Shown: positions 44,106 through 54,535 of the stretch, one piece after another
How positions within the stretch are numbered: position 1 is the first letter of the stretch
Layout of the letters: every line of letters begins with the position of its first letter
DNA from: Pestalotiopsis fici W106-1
Taxonomy: Eukaryota; Ascomycota; Sordariomycetes; Amphisphaeriales; Sporocadaceae
DNA: 64,000 nt
Assembly (NCBI RefSeq): GCF_000516985.1
Contig: NW_006917096.1
Span: 2,465,606 to 2,529,605 of the forward strand
Direction of reading: 5' to 3'
Notes under the pieces: model-generated
What the model saw: the letters and a program-made list of their open reading frames with translations, nothing else
The model's database searches: none
What the model was told of the DNA's origin: nothing
Made by a program: the position numbers and the translations under genes

Positions 44106-46336
44106 CTTTCACCAGCTAATTCTCTTGCGCATACCTCGCGCTCAGCCCTTTCGTACTGAAGACGGTGATAATTTGCAATATCCTCGTATGACTTGTACTC
44201 AACCCCGTCGTACTGAAGACTGTATCTATCTCGTAGACTCTCGTAAAAATCCAATGGCTCATCCGCCAGTTTTGGCCAGACGACAGTAGCTTTCCTAACA
44301 GATATGAAACTCAGAACTTCGAAGCCATGCCCCCGAGAGTGGGAGATATGCTCAAATTCACTCAGCTCGTTCAATGTCAAAGCATCTTGCGTATGAATCG
44401 TTTCTGCGTTGGAGTGATACCATGGTTTTGGGAAAAGCGAATGCCAATTGTGGACTAGTTTCATCGCCAATTTGTGCTTGTATTCTTCAGCCAAAAGCCC
44501 TTGGGTTGTGTTTGTTATTGAAGATGAGCGGCGCATTTCATCTGATTTTGAGTCCTGTTCGTTACGAAGCATCGTGCTGCGGAGCGATGCATGTTGCAGA
44601 GAGTTCGAGAGTTGTTCCTTCTCCTGCTGTAGCTTGAGAATCTGTCGATCAAGATCGGTCATGCGTACACGCATGGGTTCCAACTTTTCTTCTTCTTGAT
44701 CAATCTGCTGCTGCACATGCATGTACTCATTTGTGGCTGTGTATTCGTCTTGAAAACCGTGGAGCAGATCGTTCATGATACTTATCTGTCCCATTGCATA
44801 TGATATATCAACTGTGTCTTCTTTGCTCCACTTCGTGGACTCCACGCGAACAACAAACATGGTGCGGTTCCCGACAAGCTCTGGGCGAATGCCAACGTGC
44901 AATCCACGCCTGCCATTGTTGGCGCCGTGTTTCCCAAATTCATCTGGCTTCAGCGAATCCAGGTTCTGTAGGACCGTATCTAGCTCAATGGCTTGGGAGC
45001 ATATCAAGACGTGCCATTCTACCCGGGGTTGCGAGTCTTGATTTTTGGGGTCCAATATGACTAAAACGTCGAATTCTTCTGTCTTGAGGGGCTTCAGTCG
45101 GATACAGACTTTTCTGACGTCACTACCATTTGTTTGAACGGTTGGCACAATCATGTCCCTTTCTTCATCCCACCATACACGAGGTTCAACCTCGGCCACC
45201 TTGACAAACCTCTCGACAGAATTGTCAATGTAGAAGGTGAGCTGCGAATTTGAGCTTTCCCCGCCTCTGTGAACTGTAGTAAGCAGCCGTAGTACTTTAG
45301 GCAGTGTTTTGGAAGCAGGGACTGAAAGCAGGCTCAGATCGCGGTCGTACAGTCTCTCGTATTTGTCAGACAGACCGGGCGAGGCAGACTTGGTCACTGG
45401 GATGGCAATGACTCGGTCAGGGTCATCATTCAGACGACAGTGTAGAATAATGAAGCTATGGCCCGATTCGTCCTCGTGAAGGCACCGATGGAGTTGTAGG
45501 CTACCACCAGCAACATGAACCGGGTCTAAAAGTTCATTCTCATGCTCACTGGGCACGATTCTGCCTGACGAAGAGAAGTCTGCCGGACTGGTTGCTAGTG
45601 CGCCTCGAGGGCAGTCGCTCAATGCAATGCGTTGGAGTCCCCAGGCCAATATGGAATCGTCTCGATTTTGTCGCATGATTTCTTCCTGTAAACGTATAAA
45701 GGCACGGTCGCCGTCGCCGTAGATCATCGGCATGCTAATGTCGAACAATCCCAGAAGACAATATGCCAGATCTTCTTTCCTCCTTGTGCTCCTCTTGGCC
45801 GCCCAGGACATTCGTTGAGCCACGCTTGCCTCATTTAGATCCATCACTCCCAGAAGGAACTGTCTAGGAATGCCAGTAGTGCTGACAAGCACCGGGCACA
45901 GCTCTCGTTTGGTACCAAGACAGTCCCAATCATTGCGGTAGAATCGCAAAACCTTGGGAGCGATCAGTTCCTGCAACGTCCAGCCACGACTGAACCATCG
46001 GCTGTGACTGAAAGCGGAGTCTGTGTCCCACTGGTCGACATATCCGTCCACATCAGAGAGATACGCGTAGCAGATGCTCGCATCGGCGTACCATCGAAAC
46101 ATTGAGTTGATAGCCTCGCTGAGCTCTGTAGAATTGGTCTTATCGATACAACACGTATCGATCCAGACGTAGTCTAGACCATCCTTAACAGCTTGAGCGC
46201 AGCTCCCGTCGAATTTGCGCCGCCCCATTGTAGGTGGGATCCGCTCGTATTCTTGGGCATCTTGAAACGATACCTCCTCACTGTCTGGACCCCAGGTATG
46301 TGATAGGATGGCGTAGGCAGGTATATTGATATCCAT
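44099..46336 (-). CDS. HET-domain (heterokaryon incompatibility) protein
   Basis: A single-exon frame of 745 residues. The HET domain has its three conserved blocks: AYAILSHTWG at the start, YVWIDTCCIDKTNSTELSEA near residue 55, and WFSRGWTLQELIAPK near residue 115. Proteins with this domain start cell death when unlike fungal individuals fuse. The middle is unassigned. Residues of about 535-600 form a coiled coil (MTDLDRQILKLQQEKEQLSN), possibly for oligomerisation. The usual HET start MRLLN is present upstream at 46377 but separated by a one-base deletion, so translation must begin at the internal ATG 46336, losing about 14 residues. The 3' end carries a tandem duplication, and the present stop lies inside the second copy. 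Function may be impaired. Confidence 0.88.
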   Translation of the reverse strand: MDINIPAYAILSHTWGPDSEEVSFQDAQEYERIPPTMGRRKFDGSCAQAVKDGLDYVWIDTCCIDKTNSTELSEAINSMFRWYADASICYAYLSDVDGYVDQWDTDSAFSHSRWFSRGWTLQELIAPKVLRFYRNDWDCLGTKRELCPVLVSTTGIPRQFLLGVMDLNEASVAQRMSWAAKRSTRRKEDLAYCLLGLFDISMPMIYGDGDRAFIRLQEEIMRQNRDDSILAWGLQRIALSDCPRGALATSPADFSSSGRIVPSEHENELLDPVHVAGGSLQLHRCLHEDESGHSFIILHCRLNDDPDRVIAIPVTKSASPGLSDKYERLYDRDLSLLSVPASKTLPKVLRLLTTVHRGGESSNSQLTFYIDNSVERFVKVAEVEPRVWWDEERDMIVPTVQTNGSDVRKVCIRLKPLKTEEFDVLVILDPKNQDSQPRVEWHVLICSQAIELDTVLQNLDSLKPDEFGKHGANNGRRGLHVGIRPELVGNRTMFVVRVESTKWSKEDTVDISYAMGQISIMNDLLHGFQDEYTATNEYMHVQQQIDQEEEKLEPMRVRMTDLDRQILKLQQEKEQLSNSLQHASLRSTMLRNEQDSKSDEMRRSSSITNTTQGLLAEEYKHKLAMKLVHNWHSLFPKPWYHSNAETIHTQDALTLNELSEFEHISHSRGHGFEVLSFISVRKATVVWPKLADEPLDFYESLRDRYSLQYDGVEYKSYEDIANYHRLQYERAEREVCARELAGERS
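44251..44368 (-). repeat. 118-base direct repeat, copy B (inside HET gene)
   Basis: In frame with the HET protein, coding LSEFEHISHSRGHGFEVLSF and onward to ADEPLDF. It matches 43988-44105 with about a dozen differences. The spacer also holds a smaller repeat, CGTACTGAAGAC, at about 44151 and 44209. Confidence 0.85.
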
Positions 46337-46377
46337 GAACTCTTCTAGGACTTTTGTTCGGGCGTTTATAGACGCAT

Positions 46378-47534
46378 TTTGACTGCTCTACCACTAACCA
46401 AGCTTGGACAGGAGTTCAGAGAGTAGCGTACTGTCACGCCTGCTATGAGGGGCGAGGTTTGTACTAGTTGGCAGGTTTGACGAAAACTACTGTGACTGTT
46501 GTCAACACTCGGTAATGGTTAAGGCAGAAGATGTTGCGAGGCTGTGATTGATTGAGATCATGAAGCTGACCATCAGATGAAGTTGGAGTCGCGCTCACGT
46601 GCAGTCTGCAAGCTACAGCCTGTTCTCGCTGCTCAGCCTTGCCGAGCTTTACCCCGCCCCATTGCCATCGTACCCTACATAAGAAGGGATGTCAGACAAA
46701 TTCAGACTCTTTACAACTCCAAATTGGGACACACTGATCTCCAAGGAGAGGGAATAGTTGTTGACCCAGTTGGGCTGCGTGTTGGTCTGAAGTTTCCATA
46801 ATAGAGGCGCCAGTAGGTGAACCTGGATTGACCTGCGTCTAGTGCCATGCCAAATTCGGTGATACGTGGTTTCGATATTGCTAGTGATCCGGAAATGCCA
46901 GACAATAGCAAGAGTGAACTCAGAAAACAGGTTAATGCTGCGCATGATTGAAAGGCAGTTTGAAGACAGCGAAAAAAAAAAAAATTAGCACAGGCAAGTT
47001 CCGACAACCCCCACCTATCACCAAAGTGGCATCAGCGCATGCAAATTGTATTACGAGGCTAAATAAAGTACAGCCACGCCCATTGCACAAGACGTCGTAT
47101 CACTGTTTGTGGATAGTAGTACGAAATTCTTCGTGAGTGCTCCATAATGAAGGCGCCGTGACGATTTCCTGATGAGCACACTAGGTAACCTGGATAGGAC
47201 TTATGCCGAGATCCGGAAGGTAAAGTCGATCGCCGCTTAGTCAACGGGCAATTGCCGTGCTGGTACGGAATATGCGGGAAGGACAATTGACATTACGCTA
47301 GACATGGGTGAATCTATTCAAGGATTGACTATTTCTTAATGGCATCTCGGCCTCGAGTTCCAATTGGAAGCACCTCATAGACGGCCGAAATCTGTAAACG
47401 GATGCCCCTTGTCGGCCGTTCCCCCACCCCCACATGATTCCGGCCTCAGGGCGTGCTGTGTAGGTATATATTGGAATGTAACCTCTTTTGTGCATTCTGT
47501 AGCTGGTCAAACAAAAGTGTCCGTTGTTGCAAAG
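46378..47534. other. Intergenic, no gene recognised
   Basis: About 1.15 kb between the HET gene (minus) and the EthD-like gene (plus). Short frames around 46577-47000 overlap on both strands without features. A TATA-like TATATA at 47465-47470 belongs to the next gene. Confidence 0.5.
47465..47470 (+). promoter_or_regulatory. TATA-like element of the EthD-like gene
   Basis: TATATA lies 65-70 bases upstream of the ATG at 47535. It supports that start over the earlier in-frame ATG at 47364, which precedes it. Confidence 0.45.
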
Positions 47535-48491
47535 ATGCAGTTACATACTCTTTGCCTTTTCTCCCTGGCTTCTTCGCCCGTCATCGCACAAGCAACTTCT
47601 AGCGACAACTCCACATGGCCTAATAGCTTTCCCAAGCAGATTGTCGCAAACCGTCGTCGTACAGGGCTCACCACTGCAGAGTACCTCTATCACCATACAA
47701 TAGTGCATGGCCGTAAAGCTTGGAACGCCCCAGACAGCATTGACCAGCCCATTGCCTACGTCCAAGACCATGCTTTTGACTCGGCCTATGGCATCAACAC
47801 CACTGCACAAGGCATTAACACCCCTCAAGTCAGTTACTTTGGTCACAGCGACGTGACGGAACTGTACAGCCGCTCGCAAGAAGCATTCTTCACGCCCCCA
47901 CCGAACAACTACACCCAAGATGTCATTGGACCGGACGGAAATGCATTTAGCGATTTCTCAGCTTCCATCAGCATGTATGCCTATGAAGATTTCCAGGCCG
48001 TCAATAGTTCTTGTGTGATCACGGAATCGTCGGAGCTCTTCAATGCCTTTTATTTCGTTTTTGCCAATGCAGAAAATGCAAATCAATTCTCATTCGACAA
48101 TGCCACATTCGCTGCCGCTATCATGCAGACTTTGCTCGCCAGCCTCCCGTATGGATCCATATACAACGCCAGCATTCATACTTCAGTGCCTGGCCTCGAT
48201 GCGCGCCTCTATTATGGGGGCATGGACAACCCCACTCTGAGTGCAGTTCTCAAGTTTTGGCTCTGCGACGATAATCTGGCTGTCAGCTCGTTTAGAATAG
48301 CGCAATTGGGCCTAATTTCGCAAAATGACGAGTTGGGAATCAACCTGGATGAAAGCTTTGTAATGTTTACTCGGGCAACGTTGATCTATGACCGAGCCAG
48401 TGCGATCCCATTCGACGATGAGAGGGCTAAACAAGCACTGCTGAACGATAGGTTCCGTGGAGATCTCGCCGGCCCACCCGTGCTGGCTTAA
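47535..48491 (+). CDS. Secreted EthD-domain-like protein
   Basis: A single-exon protein of 318 residues. The start MQLHTLCLFSLASSPVIAQA is a signal peptide, followed by NSTW and about ten further NxS/T sites, so a glycosylated extracellular protein is likely. The segment NRRRTGLTTAEYLYHHTIVH resembles the EthD/dimeric alpha-beta-barrel entry (R.pGlt.eef..yh...H). SMYAYEDFQAVNSS and FVFANAENANQF would be later strands. EthD proteins act in ether or polyketide breakdown and in dehydratase-type reactions, usually in the cytosol, so a secreted member is unusual. Function unproven. Its neighbours are an SDR, an NmrA-like protein and a Zn2Cys6 regulator, suggesting a shared pathway. Confidence 0.75.
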   Translation: MQLHTLCLFSLASSPVIAQATSSDNSTWPNSFPKQIVANRRRTGLTTAEYLYHHTIVHGRKAWNAPDSIDQPIAYVQDHAFDSAYGINTTAQGINTPQVSYFGHSDVTELYSRSQEAFFTPPPNNYTQDVIGPDGNAFSDFSASISMYAYEDFQAVNSSCVITESSELFNAFYFVFANAENANQFSFDNATFAAAIMQTLLASLPYGSIYNASIHTSVPGLDARLYYGGMDNPTLSAVLKFWLCDDNLAVSSFRIAQLGLISQNDELGINLDESFVMFTRATLIYDRASAIPFDDERAKQALLNDRFRGDLAGPPVLA

Positions 48492-48588
48492 GCTATAACC
48501 GCTTCTAGCGGAATTGGCGCCTAATGCAGATGAGCACTTATTCAAGGTTCATAAGCATGTTCATCTGATACATAATCACATCTAAATA

Positions 48589-49522
48589 CTACATGCCAAT
48601 GCCGTTCAAAGACACTCTCAAGAGCATTGAAGATTGAATTTCATCCGCCCGGGCCAAAAGCTCTTGTGCATCCCAATTTGCCCAAACAAACTTGTCCTTC
48701 AGGAACTCGGCTTCTTTTGATGCAAGCCATACCAAGAAGTGAGCCGGCAGTTCCACTATAAATAGCAGCGGTTAGCACAGTGACAGCCAATCGCATGAAG
48801 CTGTTTTTGACATTACCTTGATCGGCCCCTTCTGTGATATTTGGGTTGATTTCAGTAGCAATAATTCCTGGTTGGATGCTCACAGTGTGAAAGCCCGGAT
48901 TCTCAAAAGCGAAGTACTCAAATATCTTCAAGGCTGCCGCTTTTGACGCCGCGTAGCTAAAGACACCAGGAATCTCCGGCATAGGTGCCAAATGCCCGAT
49001 GCCGCTCCCTATATTGAAAAGCTTGGCCCCGGGGGCTGCGCAATGCATAAATGCTTGAACTGAATTGAAAGCGCCCAAGATATTTGTTTTGATGCATCGT
49101 CGAAGTTCTGCTTCATCATAGTTGGACACCGGGCCCTCTGTCGGCAGCATGCCAGCGTTGGCGGCAAAAATGTCAATCTTGCCGACTTTGGCCACGATGC
49201 TATCCAACGCTGCCTCAATCGATTCGCGTTTTTCCACGTCTCCCGTTTCGAACAAGACACGGGTGGAATGACCAGCAGCCTGGATTTCTCGTGCTGCAAT
49301 TTCGAGACGGTCGAGTCTGCGGCCTATAATGGCTACAGACTGCGCGCCAGCTTGAGCAAAGGCAATACCGATGGCCTTGCCAATTCCTGTGCCTCCGCCT
49401 GTGATGACAACGTTTCTTCCTGCTGCTGAAAGTTCCTGTCTCTTTGGCGAGATGAAGGGATATGGTTCGCTATGCCAGGATTCGGTGAACGAATCGAAGT
49501 TGGGGAGGGCAGGCGGCGCCAT
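48589..49522 (-). CDS. Short-chain dehydrogenase/reductase
   Basis: Two exons (49522-48817, 48755-48589) across a 61-base intron give 290 residues. The Rossmann TGxxxGxG is VVITGGGTGIGKAIGIAF near residue 40. NAG is in IFAANAGMLPTEGP, the catalytic Ser in FNIGSGIGHLAP, and Tyr/Lys in FSYAASKAAALK. It is a classical NAD(P)-dependent SDR. The first 35 residues (to PKRQELSAAGR) precede the core. An upstream ATG at 49567 adds 15 residues but lies almost at the transcription start expected from the TATATAA at 49601-49607, so 49522 is preferred. Substrate unknown. It is divergent from the NmrA-like gene with about 430 bases between starts, which allows shared control. Confidence 0.92.
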
Positions 49523-49951
49523 GATGAGTTTCAAATCACGATACTTTTTTGATGAGGATAGATCCATTAATAATCGCCAGATGAGTCGGGAAACACGCGT
49601 TTATATACCCGCTTTGCCAGGGGATGATCCCTTTGCTACGGTTCTAACGATTGAAGAATCCAAGAATTTCGGTGTAATTAGTCCCCGTTTGAGTTTACAC
49701 CTGACTAATCGTATATGCTTCCGCGGAACTTGGATTTCTCAGTCATTGCATCAATGCTACAATCTTGCTGGAATTTCAGCACTGTATGTATTTGAAAATA
49801 GACCAGAAAATTGAAAAATATCCTACTGGAATGGTTTACTAATCTATATAACCACATACCGTCTACAAAATCATGATCAATTTGTTCTCCTGTCACTTCC
49901 TATCAACGACTCATCATACTCTTTTTATGAAACCCATAATAAGACTCCTAC
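49523..49951. promoter_or_regulatory. Bidirectional promoter, SDR / NmrA genes
   Basis: A 430-base interval between divergent starts. TATATAA on the minus strand at 49601-49607 serves the SDR. The NmrA side has no clear TATA box. A common regulator, perhaps the Zn2Cys6 protein two genes on, could act here. Confidence 0.4.
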
Positions 49952-51147
49952 ATGATGTCCCATCTTGAGCAGTCAAGAACAATTGTGGTAGTGGGCGCTA
50001 CTGGCAATCAGGGCAGTGGTGTCGTCCGTTCCCTCCTCACCTCCACAACCGCATCATGGCGCGTTCGCGCACTTACTCGCGATCCTTCTTCCGCCAAATC
50101 ACAGGCCTTTCTGTCAGCCAATCAAACCCCAGATGACCGCCTTGTCCTTGTCTCTGGTCATGTATATGACAGAGCTTCACTCATATCGGCCTTTACTGGG
50201 GCGTATGGTGTCTTTGCCGTGACCAGCGAGGTATACCCTTTCAAGGTGCTTGAGAAAGAGGAAGAGATGATGCATGAGATTGATGCTGGTCGCAACATGG
50301 TGGATGCTGCCAAGGAATGTGGCGTCAAGCACTTTGTGTTTAGTACTCTGCCCGACATGGTCAAGACTACAGGAGGCCGTTACCCAGGCATTCATCATAT
50401 GAACAACAAGCATGCCATTGAGCAGCTTGCCAGAAAGGAGCTTGATGGCTACACTGGCCTCATACCTGGTGAGAAATACGCTCTTCATGAATAATCTCAC
50501 AGTTTACCTGACGAAAGCCACTTAGGTTATTTTTACACAAATCTAGCATGGCCGCAATACAGCCAGCGAAGAGGTAAGACCGCTGAATTTCATGCTTGTT
50601 GATGCGGATGTATATTTGCAAATATGACTGACACGTTGTTCCAGAGGATGGTGTGGTGTGTTTCGTTGCTCCGATTCCTGGAGGCCAAGTCACTCAATGG
50701 ACTGACCCAACCTACGACATGGGCATCTTTGCCGCCAGTAGGTCTCATTTATACTATGCAAATCCATTTACAGAGTATAAACTCATGTCCCAATCAGAGG
50801 TCTTTGAACTTGGCGTTCCCAGAACCAAGGACAGAAACTTTCTCGTCCTCTCCCCCCGCATCACAGCTGATGAGATGGCTTCCACTTTTACCCGCGTCAC
50901 TGGTCAGCCCGCGGTCCACGTTCCTAATACAGCCGACGAGTTCGCGGACATGACGGCGCCTTTTGTTGGGCCTGCCTTCAGGGAAGATGCAAAGCAGATG
51001 ATGGAATGGGCCGCTGTTACGCCTACGGACAAGGTCTGCTTTGGAGCCATGGACCCGCAGGATGATGATTCGTATGAGGTTCTTGGCGTTAGAGCTAGTA
51101 CGTTTGAGGATTTTCTTCTGCGCAGTGGATGGAAAGGGCCCGAGTAA
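49952..51147 (+). CDS. NmrA-like NAD(P)-binding protein
   Basis: Three exons (49952-50468, 50526-50573, 50645-51147) give 355 residues. Exon 2 is only 48 bases and carries YFYTNLAWPQYSQRR. The N-terminal Rossmann motif is TIVVVGATGNQGSGVVRSL, the NmrA/HSCARG type of atypical SDR (GxxGxxG, no YxxxK). The family senses the NAD(P)/NAD(P)H ratio and can bind transcription factors, as NmrA does with the GATA factor AreA. Other members act as isoflavone-type reductases. KHFVFSTLPDMVKTTGG and GGQVTQWTDPTYDMG are typical later segments. Two adjacent ATGs (49952, 49955) make the exact start trivial. It is convergent with the Zn2Cys6 gene (about 160 bases between stops). Confidence 0.92.
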
Positions 51148-51311
51148 AGGGATGGGAGGGCGCCAAGCTCGAATACTCAGTCTCATCGTCTTGATCAGCA
51201 ATGTATCAAAAGTTTGCTTTCATGTATTGCAAACTGCCAGAATGGTAGATAAGGGTGTACAATTCGTATTGTTCGATTTCTATATACATTAAATCCTTTT
51301 TCCTTATCTTT

Positions 51312-53133
51312 TTATGCTGCCAGTCCAGCCGTCATGAGCCTCAGCTGCCACTCAGACTCAGAGTACACTTCCAGGACTCTGCTTGCCTCCAAGACCTTTT
51401 CCACAACATAGCAACTGTTCTCCTCTGGCAATTCTCGCAGAAAACACGCGGCATCCGCCTTCAATATTTGATCACCTACACAATGACCATCGTCAAAATT
51501 CAGAAATAAGTCGACAGATAGGCAAAGCAATGAAGATGCAAAGGCACCTAGCTGCGTGACTATGAATATCGGATGTTTAAGCGGGATACTACCAAACAAT
51601 TTCATGAATGCCCTGGACTCTCTCACCAGTGCATTCCAACCTGGAGGCTGGGATGGAGGGGTAGGTATATGTCCCACCGCCCCTGCGTCACTACTGTGAG
51701 CGTAGGTGAGGACTTTATCGATCCAGCTAAAGTCCATGGAATTGACCCGACAGAGCTGGCCGAGACATGCCACTACTATGGCAGAAAGAGTGCAAAGAAA
51801 GCGTGGTAGGTAAGTCGCGTGCATCACATCGGCCTGCGGCAACATTGGGGTTGGATTGATCAACTGGCCCGGTATCCTTGCTTTCCATTGTCTGATGGAG
51901 AGTCGTATACTCTCTGCCAACTGTGCCGTCTCGCCGGGATCCCTGCGGCTTGCTCGCACAGAGGACACACAGTCGTACACTCGGGATTCAATTTGTGCAA
52001 GTTCGATCCGTGCGCGGAAAAAGTTGAAACTCGTCAATGCATGGCCCTCGCCATCATCACTAACGCTGATGAAGCCAGCTTGGTCAGTTTTGTCCTCATC
52101 AGACTGTGGCATCGTCTCTGGTGGTAGATCCATATCCATATCATCGTCGTGGAGGATCGGTGCGTGTCTTAATCGCAACGCAACGTCCCTGTCTAGAATG
52201 TACGCGATCCAAAAGACACGTCTTCGTTGCGTCGCTTCTTCAGGGGCAATGGCCATGCCATCATAGTAGTCCCTCCGGTGTATGCCCATAGCCTGGGCGA
52301 ACCTCATTGCAGCCGAGACAAAGACCATTGGTGCAGCGGGTTCTGGTCTGCCAAGAAAGATCATACCTAGACCGAGTAGGATTTGTACATGTTCGAGCTC
52401 CAGGTTATTCCCCTTGAGGATATCTGTCAAGACGGACTGTGCATTCTCGATGCATTGACCGACACTGGGTATTTGTAGCACTGGATCGAGATATCCAAAG
52501 CTGTGGCACTGAGTCAAGGCAATGATGAGATTGATACACGCCCATGAAGAGGCAGTTCGTTCGGATGGTTGACGATACCAGCTATTGATTATTTGCAGGA
52601 GGCGGCGAGGGTGGAAGAGTGGCAGCATGTTGTTTAATGTGGATAGATAGACATTGGCAATGGAGCGCACTGTCTCTTCCGAAAGAGAGACGGTGGTCGG
52701 AATCGATGATGCGTTGAACGAACCGTGCACTGATCTGGGGCTGGTAGACACGAAGGGGCTGTCGTTTAGGAGAAACGACGGATCTGATGCTGCGATGCTC
52801 CCCGTGCTGCTCTCCCCGAGAAAGATGTCAGATTGAATTTGGTTTCCATTGGCAACGCTGATTTCATTCGTGCCTCGAGTGTGTGGTCGTCGCTTTTGCG
52901 CTTGTTGGTCTCGACGGTGACCCTTCCTAGTTTTATTCTTCGGTCGACTAGCAGCATCGTGAGTGCAGTCGCTCTTGTATATCACGCAATTGGAGCATCG
53001 CGGACGATCTCCATTGCACTTGATTCTTTTGCGATAACAGAGATCGCATGACTGTATGGCAGTGGTGTGAGCCCAAGGAAACAGTGGTTTTGTCAGTGGG
53101 GTGTGCTACCTTGCGAATTGTTTTCGGCTCCAT
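51312..53133 (-). CDS. Zn2Cys6 fungal transcription factor
   Basis: Two exons (53133-53110, 53051-51312) give 587 residues. The 24-base first exon encodes MEPKTIRK. A 58-base intron separates it from the zinc cluster CDLCYRKRIKCNGDRPRC, followed by SNC and YKSDC, so the six cysteines fit C-x2-C-x6-C-x6-C-x2-C-x6-C. A basic linker (RKGHRRDQQAQKRRP) follows, but no clear coiled coil. The middle-homology (Fungal_trans) region lies at about residues 110-330, with YLSTLNNMLPLFHPRRLLQI, AMRFAQAMGIHRRD and RRRVFWIAYILDRDVALRL. The protein probably controls neighbouring genes. The SDR, NmrA and EthD genes are candidates. The short first exon makes the DNA-binding domain easy to lose in prediction. 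Confidence 0.92.
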
Positions 53134-54244
53134 CACTCGAAGCAAGGACAACGCGTATTCAGTCCGGTAAAGCCGCAGCGTGGGGTCCTATGAATGGTAG
53201 AGAGCCACGGAATCGGGAAAGAGTGAATGCTGTCATGACAAGCGCCAGCCGAGCAACGGAGCTCCGTCCCGGCCTTGTAAATGCACAACTACTCCGTAGT
53301 TGGTTCCGCGGAACCGGCTTAGAAATCGGCTATGCACGTACCGTTGTTTGCAGGCTACTACTAGGTCGCTACCGTAGACACCCGGAACTCGCTTATCTTT
53401 GCGCTTTAAGCTTAAATTCAAGTGGCGCTGCCCCACATCGGACGGCGTCTTGGAAGTGTCGAAGAGCAATTGCTTACCAACATGCTGACACAATAGAACC
53501 AGTACACCCTGATGGCCAGAGCCAGCTACAACGGGCAGCTGTCAATACATGTTGATAGCATCACAGTCTTGGCAATGAGCTGCCATGTCGGCCGTTGCCG
53601 GCCGTTCCGTTGAGACTGAAGGTCTTGCCATGTTCTCTCCATCTCCAGTGACTGCGATACCAAATCCCCCCTTGTTGACGGCAATCTGTATCCGAGCGCG
53701 TACCAAGTTCTTCCACAAATATATCATGAAGCCAATTGCGAATTAAGTGGCGAATCCCATACCCCAACCCTTTTGGTGGGGACATGGATTATTGGGATCA
53801 TGAATCATCATAAGGTCCCGAGCAATGCATTCTACTATCGGCATGAGAATGAATGGATATATTTAGGACGGGTGCCCTACATCTACTTTAAAAAGCACCC
53901 CCTTGGTGATTAAGCGAAGCACTCTCCTGATCCACAGGGACAATATTCAATACGCTTTTGACAACTACACTTTTGAATCAGCTCAGAACCACGCTGAATT
54001 ATCTCTGTATAGTACAGTTATTCTTGGCTAGCGCATTCTATTCGGATGAGACCATCCAGCACGTATACTCGGGCTTATCTAAGAACCCGGGAGTATAGTC
54101 ATGCTAGTTTGTTCGTCTATTTCGCGAGGTTGACCACGACATACATGCGTTTTGCCTTGGTTGCAGCTCTGGTATCAGTGAATCTCCAAAAGTCTCACAC
54201 ACTAGATGTTAATTCGCGGGTTATGACCTTCCATTTTGGGCCAT
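53134..54244. other. Intergenic, no gene recognised
   Basis: About 1.1 kb upstream of the Zn2Cys6 gene. Overlapping short frames on both strands (53067-53785) have no features. Confidence 0.5.
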
Positions 54245-54535
54245 GTAGCAGCCAAGCCTTCTAGTGTAGAGTGAAGCTCTTGGCAGCCTCACCATAAACT
54301 CGTATTGCATCCCAAGTTACCGTAGCAGCCAAGCCTTATAATGTGGAGCGAGCGGCTCGGCAAATTAACCTTAACTCATTGCATTCCAACCAAGGTAGCA
54401 GCCAAGGCCTATAGTGGTAGAGTGAACTTCTTGGCAACACTACTCATATTCCATTTCAAGCCATGTACAAGCCAAGGCTGGTAGTGTACAGTGAACACCT
54501 TGGCAGCTTAACTCACATTGGAATCTGTTAAGGCA
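54245..54535 (+). repeat. Four-unit tandem array of imperfect hairpins
   Basis: Units begin at 54245, 54322, 54395 and 54465 (periods 77, 73 and 70). Each has GTAGCAGCCAAG (GTACAAGCCAAG in the last), a centre like TAGTGTAGAGTGAA, and a closing CTTGGCA (CTCGGCA in unit 2) 24-32 bases on. GCCAAG and CTTGGC are inverted, so every unit can fold as a hairpin. In unit 1 the arms extend to GCxGCCAAG/CTTGGCxGC. The 30 or so bases between hairpins vary. No coding potential. Confidence 0.8.

Noticed and set aside
44106..44140. An intron joining the HET frame to the duplicated copy
   Set aside because: The GTATGC donor and the usable AG sites are only 19-29 bases apart, too short for a fungal intron.
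54245..54535. CRISPR-like array
   Set aside because: Repeats are long, imperfect and diverge between units, spacers are not distinct units, and the genome is eukaryotic.
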